Source: Chryseobacterium carnipullorum
GTDB taxonomy: Bacteria > Bacteroidota > Bacteroidia > Flavobacteriales > Weeksellaceae
Length of the DNA stretch: 64,000 nucleotides
Direction of reading: 5' to 3'
Assembly: GCF_900142785.1 (NCBI RefSeq)
Contig: NZ_FRCD01000010.1
Coordinates: 1 to 64,000, forward strand
Shown: positions 26,555 through 33,713 of the stretch, in pieces
How the letters are laid out: each line of letters starts with the position of its first letter
Position numbering within the stretch: the first letter of the stretch is position 1
The notes under the pieces: model-generated
Told to the model about the DNA's origin: nothing
The model's input: only the letters and a program-made list of their open reading frames with translations
Database searches by the model: none
Position numbers and translations under genes: made by a program

Positions 26555-27581
26555 TAGATTTCATCGTCTGGTCATAACCGTACAGCCACTGCACTTCCAT
26601 ATCTTTTGCAAACTGGTTGTATGTTTTTGGGAAAGAAAAATCAATCTCCAGTTTACTCCAGTGGATTCCCTTTTTAAGATAATGACCTTTTAAATCCTTC
26701 TTAATAGTAGTGGTGTCAACCTTGAAACTCACCGGGAATTTTTCAATTTCGGCAAGTCTTTCATTACCACTGAAACCAAGCACAGCCCGGACAAAAGCTT
26801 CTTCGACAGAACTGTAAGATTGTTTTTTTTCGGTAATGATTTCGTCGGCAAGATGACTGGCCAATTCTACAGGAATAAGATCAATAGCTCCGCCTGCAAA
26901 ATATTTTCCATGCAGAAAAGCGGGTTCTACATAAAACATATCGGAAATAGAAATCCGGGTGCTTTCAAGCAAAGAAATATGAGTTCTTATCATCGCAAGC
27001 CTTTCTACAGCGCTATTCATTAAATTTTCAGATCTGATAATGATCTGTTCCGGCTTGATTTTTTCTGCTGTCTTTGGGTCAGTGATTATAATTTTTTGAT
27101 AAAGTTTTCTTCCATTTCTTTCCATTCCATTCTCGTTTGGATGAAAGAGAATTTCTGAACCGATAACGACTGTAGGAATGTTTTGTGAAAATTGAAGGTT
27201 TTTTAATGAAGGAAAAACTTCGGACAGATCCTGAGGCATTTCAACAAGATATCTGCTAAAAACATCTTCAATGAAAGGCGCTCTTTTTTTATCTAATAAT
27301 TTTTTTAGTGAGAAAATTCCGATCTGAGAAAGTTTTTTATGTTTTGTCAATACCGTTCCGCGTACAAACCTGAAATATTCCTCCGACTTGAGATATTCCT
27401 TTCTGGAAATATGATCAGGAAAAGCATTAATAACGGTTGCTGCAAATGCTCCGCCACATGAAGCGATCAGTATATCGGGCTTCATATCCAATTCTTCAAG
27501 TGCCGCGAACATTCCAAGGTAAATCATCAGTCTGGTCCCGCCTCCTGAAAACAGAACCGCTCTTTTAAATTTTTCACTCAT
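26544..27581 (-). CDS. Patatin-like protein with altered catalytic residues
   Basis: The 345-residue protein aligns with patatin-like phospholipases. It has the oxyanion loop FSGGGTRLMIYLGMFAALEE, the nucleophile elbow and the downstream Gly-Gly loop. In the elbow the expected G-x-S-x-G reads A-S-C-G-G, so C42 replaces the nucleophilic Ser. The expected D-G-G/A reads A229-G-G, so the Asp of the dyad is lost. It may be inactive, regulatory, or use a different mechanism. It follows the CdsA-like gene by four bases. A lipase role should not be assumed. Confidence 0.8.
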   Translation of the reverse strand: MSEKFKRAVLFSGGGTRLMIYLGMFAALEELDMKPDILIASCGGAFAATVINAFPDHISRKEYLKSEEYFRFVRGTVLTKHKKLSQIGIFSLKKLLDKKRAPFIEDVFSRYLVEMPQDLSEVFPSLKNLQFSQNIPTVVIGSEILFHPNENGMERNGRKLYQKIIITDPKTAEKIKPEQIIIRSENLMNSAVERLAMIRTHISLLESTRISISDMFYVEPAFLHGKYFAGGAIDLIPVELASHLADEIITEKKQSYSSVEEAFVRAVLGFSGNERLAEIEKFPVSFKVDTTTIKKDLKGHYLKKGIHWSKLEIDFSFPKTYNQFAKDMEVQWLYGYDQTMKSICS

Positions 27582-27585
27582 GATT

Positions 27586-28389
27586 TTAACTTTTTATAAT
27601 AAGAGATAGGATCCAAAAGAAAATGGGAGCATTAAAGATCAGACTGTCCATACGGTCGAGTAAGCCACCATGTCCGGGAAGAAGCGTTCCTGTATCTTTA
27701 ATATTGGCTTTTCTTTTTAAATAAGACATAAAAATATCCCCGGAAAATCCAGAAATACCAAGAATGACTCCTATGATTGTATTGACGAAAATATCAGTCT
27801 TCAGTAAGTAAAATCCTAAGATAGTACTCAATATCACCGTAAGAAAAACACCACCAATGAAACCTTCCAAAGTTTTATTAGGACTTATTGTAGGCGTGAT
27901 TTTATGCTTTCCGAAAAATTTTCCCATCAGGTATTGAAAAACGTCATTGAGCTCCGTTACAACTACAATAAAAATAATGGAATTCAATCCGGAAACGGTG
28001 TCTCTGATGAATGAAAGGTGTGGAAAAGCGAAAAGGCAGACGAATAAAGCTATGAATATTCCGTAAAGCAGCTTTAAGGATATTTTCAAAATTAAAAAGT
28101 AGAGCAGAACAACGAGTGACAAAATAGAACTGTATATAAAATAGATTTCAATGGTGAAAAAATACAACAGAAAAAACTGTGCAGCTCCAAGAAATAAAGA
28201 AGGAATAATATGATTTGAATTAATTTTGAATAATCTTAAAAATTCAAAGAAACACTGGAAGCTGATCCATGAAACGAAAATCTTCATGGCGAGAGGATGC
28301 GAGGTTCCCATGGCAAAAACGACGATAATATAAATCCATGTTTTTACCCGCAAGGGAACATCTGAAAATTTATTTTCTTCAGGCTTCAT
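27586..28389 (-). CDS. CdsA-like phosphatidate cytidylyltransferase (YnbB-like)
   Basis: The 267-residue protein has about eight membrane helices and an intact C-terminal CDP-diglyceride synthetase signature, SYLKRKANIKDTG followed by PGHGGLLDRMD. This signature predicts activation of a phosphatidate-like lipid with CTP. Its start overlaps the previous gene by 11 bases, so the two are translationally coupled. A housekeeping CdsA is not seen in the window. This copy lies in a Ynb-type cluster and so is probably a dedicated paralogue. Confidence 0.85.
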   Translation of the reverse strand: MKPEENKFSDVPLRVKTWIYIIVVFAMGTSHPLAMKIFVSWISFQCFFEFLRLFKINSNHIIPSLFLGAAQFFLLYFFTIEIYFIYSSILSLVVLLYFLILKISLKLLYGIFIALFVCLFAFPHLSFIRDTVSGLNSIIFIVVVTELNDVFQYLMGKFFGKHKITPTISPNKTLEGFIGGVFLTVILSTILGFYLLKTDIFVNTIIGVILGISGFSGDIFMSYLKRKANIKDTGTLLPGHGGLLDRMDSLIFNAPIFFWILSLIIKS

Positions 28390-28981
28390 GCAGTGATTTC
28401 TTTAGTCGGATACCGGTGCTTATGGTCAACAAAACAAAAATAAACCCGAAAATATAGGATGAAATTCCTGAAATATCCGCTCCGAAAAAAAGAGACAGAC
28501 CATAAACTCCCAGAATAAGGGCTCGGTCACTTTTCCCCATCGGACCATCGTAACGACGTTCTTTTCCAACTACTTTCCCTATCAACCCTGCAAATTCGTT
28601 GATAATGCTTAATACTATAAAGATAACGATCAGGTATAGACTTTCAGGCTGAAATTTTAATAAAGGAAAAAAGATGATCACATCAGAAACAATATCACCC
28701 ACTTCATTTAAGACTTCACCCAGTCTGCTGGTCTGATTGAATTTCCGGGCCATCATTCCGTCTAATGCGTTCAGAGCCATTCTTAATAAAAGTCCTATTG
28801 GCAGGCTTAAAAAGAACCATTTGGAGAAATCTGCATTCCAGAATAGAATCCCTATAACAACGGATAATATTATTGAAGCTATTGTAATTTGATTGGCTGT
28901 GATCTTATTTTTATGCAGGAATAATAAAACCGGAGTAAGCAGCTGCTGGAATTTTGGTTTTAATTTATATACGGAAATCAT
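28379..28981 (-). CDS. CDP-alcohol phosphotransferase-like protein (YnbA-like)
   Basis: The 200-residue membrane protein has the layout of a CDP-alcohol phosphatidyltransferase. The usual motif D-x2-D-G-x2-A-R-x8-G-x3-D-x3-D reads N71-x2-D74-G-x2-A-R-x8-G-x3-N92-x3-D96. Two of the four acidic positions are thus Asn, while the last Asp, the usual base, is kept. The family joins a CDP-lipid to an alcohol head group. It heads the lipid cluster, with a -7 promoter element at 29013-29020. Confidence 0.8.
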   Translation of the reverse strand: MISVYKLKPKFQQLLTPVLLFLHKNKITANQITIASIILSVVIGILFWNADFSKWFFLSLPIGLLLRMALNALDGMMARKFNQTSRLGEVLNEVGDIVSDVIIFFPLLKFQPESLYLIVIFIVLSIINEFAGLIGKVVGKERRYDGPMGKSDRALILGVYGLSLFFGADISGISSYIFGFIFVLLTISTGIRLKKSLHEA

Positions 28982-29012
28982 GATGGCTATCGCTTTTTGT
29001 CATTGTGTTTAT

Positions 29013-29020
29013 CAAATATA
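29013..29020 (-). promoter_or_regulatory. -7 element of the lipid cluster
   Basis: The minus strand reads TATATTTG, an exact match, about 30 bases before the ATG at 28981. No clear -33 TTG was found. Confidence 0.4.
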
Positions 29021-29087
29021 GATAAATTTTTTAATCAGAATTTATAATTGATAGAGGCGTGTTTTTCCAATTTCAAAATTTAAAAAA

Positions 29088-29118
29088 TTGCTTTGTGTCT
29101 CTTTTTCCCATAACTTTG
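29088..29118 (+). promoter_or_regulatory. Promoter of pyrG
   Basis: TTG (29088-29090), a 20-base spacer and TAACTTTG (29111-29118) match the consensus. The ATG chosen for pyrG lies 15 bases further on, so the 5' leader is very short. Confidence 0.65.
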
Positions 29119-29133
29119 CACAAACCTAATCTA

Positions 29134-30741
29134 ATGAGTAAAAAGAATACAAAGTACATCTTTGTGACAGGAGGTGTAACTTCATCTTTGGGAAAAGGAA
29201 TCGTGTCTGCTTCTCTGGGACTTTTATTAAAATCACGCGGTTTTAATGTAACGATCCAAAAACTTGATCCTTATATTAACATCGACCCGGGAACACTGAA
29301 TCCATATGAACACGGAGAATGCTATGTAACCGAAGATGGCGCAGAAACGGATCTGGATTTAGGCCACTATGAGCGTTATCTTGATGCTCCTACTTCCCAA
29401 AACAACAACGTTACAACAGGGAAAATCTACCAAACAGTTATAGAAAAAGAAAGAAAAGGAGATTTCTTAGGAAAGACTGTACAGGTAATTCCTCATATCA
29501 CCAACGAGATCAAACGCAGAATCAAAATGCTTTCCAAGCAGAACTACGATATTATCATTACTGAGATCGGAGGAACTGTAGGAGATATTGAATCTCTTCC
29601 CTACATTGAAACAGTACGCCAGTTGAAATGGGAGCTTGGTGAGAAAAATTCTATGGTGATTCACCTGACGCTATTGCCTTATCTGGCTTCAAGCGGCGAA
29701 TTAAAAACAAAACCATCGCAGCATTCCGTTCGTCAGTTGATGGAAAGCGGCATCATGGCGGATGTCTTGGTTTGCAGAACAGAGCACAATATTCCAAAGG
29801 ATCAGAGAGCAAAACTGGCTCAGTTCTGTAATGTTTCTTTAGATAATGTGATTGAATGTAAAGATCTTGAAACGATCTATGAAGTTCCGATGTATCTGCA
29901 GAAACAAAACTTTGATGATGTCGTTTTAAAAGAACTTGATCTGAAAAATGATAAAGAAGCTGACCTGAAAGACTGGAAAACCTTCCTTAAAAAATTCAAA
30001 AACCCTAAAAGAACAGTAGAAATTGCCTTGGTAGGAAAATATATTTCTCTGCAGGATTCTTACATTTCTATTGCTGAAGCTTTCAAACATGCGGGAGCAA
30101 GTCTTGAAACTGAAGTGAAAGTAAGATGGGTATACAGTGGAGATATCACCGCTGAAAATATTAAAGAGACCTTAAGTGGTGTAGACGGAATCCTTATCGC
30201 TCCAGGTTTTGGCGATAGAGGAATTGAAGGAAAAGTACTTACGGCTCAATATGCAAGAGAAAATAAAGTTCCGATGTTGGGGATTTGTTTGGGAATGCAG
30301 ATCATGACGATTGAATTTGCAAGAAATGTTCTAGGTCATTCAAAAGCCAACTCAATGGAATTTGATACGTCTACACCAGATCCTGTCATTTCTATTATGG
30401 AAGAGCAGAAAAATGTAGTAGACAAAGGAGGTACAATGCGTCTTGGAGCATGGAAGTGTTCATTGAAAAATGCTTCTAAGCTATATGATATCTACGGAGC
30501 TAAAAATATTTCTGAAAGACACCGTCACCGTTATGAATTCAACAGTGATTATCTTCAGGAGTTTGAAAAGAACGGCTTCCTCGCAACAGGGACCAACCCT
30601 GAAACAGGATTGGTAGAGGCGCTTGAAATGCCGGATCATCCATTCTATGTAGGAGTGCAGTATCACCCTGAATATAAAAGTACCGTAGCAACGCCGCATC
30701 CTCTGTTCAGAGCTTTTATCAAGGCTTGCGAAAAGAAATAA
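29134..30741 (+). CDS. pyrG: CTP synthase
   Basis: The 535-residue enzyme makes CTP from UTP, ATP and glutamine, the last step of pyrimidine nucleotide synthesis. The N-terminal amidoligase domain starts KKNTKYIFVTGGVTSSLGKG. The C-terminal class I glutamine amidotransferase has the nucleophile Cys in PMLGICLGMQ and the His-Glu pair in QYHPEYKS. The start is the ATG at 29134. The longer in-frame start at 29059 runs through the promoter and gives residues with no family match. A stem-loop follows at 30771-30806. Confidence 0.98.
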   Translation: MSKKNTKYIFVTGGVTSSLGKGIVSASLGLLLKSRGFNVTIQKLDPYINIDPGTLNPYEHGECYVTEDGAETDLDLGHYERYLDAPTSQNNNVTTGKIYQTVIEKERKGDFLGKTVQVIPHITNEIKRRIKMLSKQNYDIIITEIGGTVGDIESLPYIETVRQLKWELGEKNSMVIHLTLLPYLASSGELKTKPSQHSVRQLMESGIMADVLVCRTEHNIPKDQRAKLAQFCNVSLDNVIECKDLETIYEVPMYLQKQNFDDVVLKELDLKNDKEADLKDWKTFLKKFKNPKRTVEIALVGKYISLQDSYISIAEAFKHAGASLETEVKVRWVYSGDITAENIKETLSGVDGILIAPGFGDRGIEGKVLTAQYARENKVPMLGICLGMQIMTIEFARNVLGHSKANSMEFDTSTPDPVISIMEEQKNVVDKGGTMRLGAWKCSLKNASKLYDIYGAKNISERHRHRYEFNSDYLQEFEKNGFLATGTNPETGLVEALEMPDHPFYVGVQYHPEYKSTVATPHPLFRAFIKACEKK

Positions 30742-30770
30742 GGTAATACTATACCATAAACGTCTTATCA

Positions 30771-30806
30771 TAAACTCAGGCTGATTATTCTCAGCTTGAG
30801 TTTATT
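30771..30806 (+). terminator. Stem-loop after pyrG
   Basis: AAACTCAGGCTGA (30772-30784) pairs with TCAGCTTGAGTTT (30791-30803) with one G-U pair. The T-run is weak (TTTATTATAT). Confidence 0.6.
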
Positions 30807-30922
30807 ATATAGTAACATGGTAATGCATAGAGTTTTGATAAAAAAACAGTATTTTTGTCAGCTCAAAAAGTAGCACATTGTGATACTTAGGTTAAATTTT
30901 AAAATTTTAATATAAAAATAAA

Positions 30923-32719
30923 ATGCAAGAAAACAAGGGAATCGATAAAAGTCAGATGATCAGTTTTGCGGTTTTATGTCTGGTTCTTTTCGGATTCATG
31001 TTCTATTTCCAGAACAAGCAGTCGAAAGAAGAGCAGTTAAAAGCTCAGGAACAGAAAACGGAGCAGGTAAAAAATGCTGTACAACAGACTCAGGCAAGCA
31101 ATATCAATCCAAATGTAACTCCCAGCGCCATTCAGACAGCCAGTTTGAACAACAAAGAACTGAATGTGGAATTCTCAAGCTTGGGAGGACAGGTTTCTAA
31201 AGTACAGCTTTCGAAATACAAAGCATATGATCATCAAACAGACAGAGCAGATCTTCCTCTTTATCTGATTGATAAAAAGAACTCCAACTACGGTTTTCAG
31301 TTTAAAGATAAAACCGGAAAAGTGATCAATACTAAAGACTTAGTTTTTACACCGGCTGTTAATGGAAATGCTGTAACGATGACAGCGGACTATAATGGTG
31401 CTGTTATTAAGTTTATTTATACCTTACTTCCAAAATATACACTAGACTTTAAGGTAAGAACGAAAGGGCTTGCTGCCGTGACGTCTGATAATAAAGCAGA
31501 CTTTATCTGGGACTACAGTGTAAGAAACCTGGAAAAAGGTAGAGCACAGGAACAGTCTCACTCAGAATTCTCATATGCTTTCAATAATTATGAAGATTAT
31601 GATTATGATGGAAGAACAGATATGAGTGAGGAAAAAGAAACCCTTAACTGGATTGGTGTAAAACAGCAGTTCTTTTCTTCTGTCATCGAAGCTAAAAACG
31701 GTTTTACCCATAGTAAAGGAAATCAGGAAGCTATTGAAGAAGGTGAATACCTGAAGAAATTAAATTTTGAAGGCTTTGTTCAGATGACAGGAAGCGAGCT
31801 TAATCAGGATTTTACCTGGTACTTTATGCCGCTTGATTTACCGTTGTTAAAATCTTATGACAAAAATTTTGATGAAATTTTACCGTTAGGATGGTCTTTC
31901 ATTGGAGGAATGAACCGTTATTTCTTCATGCCTATGTATAATTTCATCGCAGGATGGGGGCTTACAGCAGGTTGGGTGATCTTCTTAATGACCATCATCG
32001 TGAAGCTGATCTTATCGCCAATTATGTATAAACAACATAAATTGAGTGCGATGATGAAAGTGATTCGTCCTGAAATTGATGAAGCTAATGCTAAATTTAA
32101 GGATGCAGATCCAATGAAAAAGCAACAGGCTACGATGGAAATCTACCGAAAGGCGGGCGTTAATCAGATGGCAGGATGTCTTCCGGCGTTGGTTCAGATT
32201 CCTATTTTCTATGCTTTATTCCGTTTCTTCCCGAACTTTATTGATCTTAGGGGACAAGGATTCTGGTTTGCAAAAGATTTGACGGCTTATGATGACTTGA
32301 TCAAACTTCCCTTTAAAATTCCTTTCTTAGGAGATCATTTAAGTGTTTTTGCTCTGGCATGTACGATCGTGATCTTGATTTATACAGTAATGACTTCAGG
32401 GAATATGCAGCAGCCTCAGCAGGAAGGAATGCCAAACATGAAAGTGTTAATGTATATCTTCCCGATTACCTTCCTGTTCTTCCTGAATACATCAGCATCT
32501 GGTCTTTCATGGTATTATTTTGTATCGAATGCGATTAACATTTTAATTATTCTTGTTATTAAATACCTGATCCTGGATGAAAAGAAAATTCATGCACAGA
32601 TTCAGGCGAACAAAGAAAAGCCAAAATCAGAAGGCAAGTTCCAGAAGAAAATGAGAGAGATGATGGAGAAAGCTCAAAATCAACAACAGATCCAGGAGCA
32701 ACAGAAAAAAAAGAAATAA
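30923..32719 (+). CDS. yidC: Membrane protein insertase YidC
   Basis: The 598-residue inner-membrane protein inserts proteins with or after the Sec translocon. It has an N-terminal helix (SFAVLCLVLFGFMFYFQ, about 14-30), a large periplasmic beta domain, and the C-terminal Oxa1 domain, which begins AGWGLTAGWVIFLMTIIVKLI. A basic tail (EGKFQKKMREMM...QQQKKKK) probably contacts the ribosome. The length is usual for Bacteroidota. It may share a transcript with pyrG or use its own promoter; a TATTTTTG at 30850-30857 has no well-placed -33. A long hairpin terminator follows. Confidence 0.97.
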   Translation: MQENKGIDKSQMISFAVLCLVLFGFMFYFQNKQSKEEQLKAQEQKTEQVKNAVQQTQASNINPNVTPSAIQTASLNNKELNVEFSSLGGQVSKVQLSKYKAYDHQTDRADLPLYLIDKKNSNYGFQFKDKTGKVINTKDLVFTPAVNGNAVTMTADYNGAVIKFIYTLLPKYTLDFKVRTKGLAAVTSDNKADFIWDYSVRNLEKGRAQEQSHSEFSYAFNNYEDYDYDGRTDMSEEKETLNWIGVKQQFFSSVIEAKNGFTHSKGNQEAIEEGEYLKKLNFEGFVQMTGSELNQDFTWYFMPLDLPLLKSYDKNFDEILPLGWSFIGGMNRYFFMPMYNFIAGWGLTAGWVIFLMTIIVKLILSPIMYKQHKLSAMMKVIRPEIDEANAKFKDADPMKKQQATMEIYRKAGVNQMAGCLPALVQIPIFYALFRFFPNFIDLRGQGFWFAKDLTAYDDLIKLPFKIPFLGDHLSVFALACTIVILIYTVMTSGNMQQPQQEGMPNMKVLMYIFPITFLFFLNTSASGLSWYYFVSNAINILIILVIKYLILDEKKIHAQIQANKEKPKSEGKFQKKMREMMEKAQNQQQIQEQQKKKK

Positions 32720-32732
32720 ATTAATACTTTAT

Positions 32733-32772
32733 AATAAAAAAGAGAAGCAGATTACTGTTTCTCTTTTTTATT
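32733..32772 (+). terminator. Terminator of yidC
   Basis: An 18-bp stem with one G-U pair surrounds an ATTA loop. One arm ends in AAAAAAGAGAAGCAG and the other begins CTGTTTCTCTTTTTT. It can act on both strands, between yidC and the convergent rnhB. Confidence 0.85.
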
Positions 32773-32812
32773 ATATATCGAAATCTAATCAGACGATAAG
32801 GGCTCTTTTTAT

Positions 32813-33397
32813 CTAGTCATATTTGAGTCTGAACGATTGTCTGTGATGTTTTGTGGGCCCGTATTTTATTAAGGCCTGCTGGTGAGCTTTTGTGGCATAG
32901 CCAAAATTGGTATTCCAGCTGTATTCGGGATGTTCTTCATGGAGCTCGATCATTAATTTGTCCCTGTAGTTCTTTGCCAGAATAGAAGCCGCCGCAATCG
33001 AAAGAAGTTTTGAGTCTCCCTTAATGATACATTGATGAGGAATAAAATTATAGGGATGAAATTTATTTCCATCTACTAAAATCAGCTCAGGTCTTATCGT
33101 TAATTGATCCAAAGCACGATGCATAGCATGAATACTGGCATTAAGAATATTATGTTCATCAATGAATACGGGGGGGAGCTCTGCAATCGCATAGTTCTTT
33201 ACATTGTCTTTGATATAACTATCCAGTTCCATCCTTGTTTTGAATGTTAATTTCTTGGAATCATTGACTAAATTCTGCTTAAAACTATCATCTAAAATAA
33301 CGGCAGCGGCAACTACCGGACCACTTAGGCATCCTCTTCCTACTTCATCGCATCCAGCCTCAATGTAGTGATCTGTCCACTTTTGTAATAAATCCAT
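32813..33397 (-). CDS. rnhB: Ribonuclease HII
   Basis: The 194-residue enzyme removes ribonucleotides from RNA-DNA hybrids. It shows the class II signature AGCDEVGRGCLSGPVVAAAVI (the DEVGRG metal-binding Asp-Glu at about 18-19), LILVDGN for the third acidic residue, and KGDSKLLSIAAASILAK in the C-terminal half. The length is normal. It is monocistronic, convergent with yidC. Confidence 0.97.
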   Translation of the reverse strand: MDLLQKWTDHYIEAGCDEVGRGCLSGPVVAAAVILDDSFKQNLVNDSKKLTFKTRMELDSYIKDNVKNYAIAELPPVFIDEHNILNASIHAMHRALDQLTIRPELILVDGNKFHPYNFIPHQCIIKGDSKLLSIAAASILAKNYRDKLMIELHEEHPEYSWNTNFGYATKAHQQALIKYGPTKHHRQSFRLKYD

Positions 33398-33713
33398 GAT
33401 TTTATTTATATCATATTATAAATGATGGGTAAAATTAGTGAAAATTGCATTTAATAACTCATGCGGTTTTTTTTATATATAATTTAGTTTTAATAAATAT
33501 ATTGCTTCTATTTGACACATTGGTTATGTTGTGTGTAATATGGGTGGTTTTGTGTTCTTTTAAATAATATTAGTTTTTTGTTAAAATATTTCCAAGTATT
33601 TGGTTTATTGATGCTGTTGTATTTGTTAAATTAAATATTTTTAACGAAATATTTGGTGATTTTAAGAAAGTTTCACATATTTGCAATCATAAAAAAAAAT
33701 AATCAATTTAAAT
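33398..33713. other. A/T-rich upstream region of the first SusC/SusD system
   Basis: About 316 bases without a gene. Only the promoter-proximal motif at 33652-33683 was recognised. The rest is very A/T-rich and no hairpin or ORF stands out. It is also the upstream region of the divergent rnhB. Confidence 0.5.
33652..33683 (+). promoter_or_regulatory. Promoter motif of the first SusC/SusD system
   Basis: TTTG (33652-33655), a 20-base spacer and CATATTTG (33676-33683), one change from TAnnTTTG. The spacer contains TTTAAGAAAGTTTCACA. The same block recurs before the second SusC gene at 38717-38747. Confidence 0.6.
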
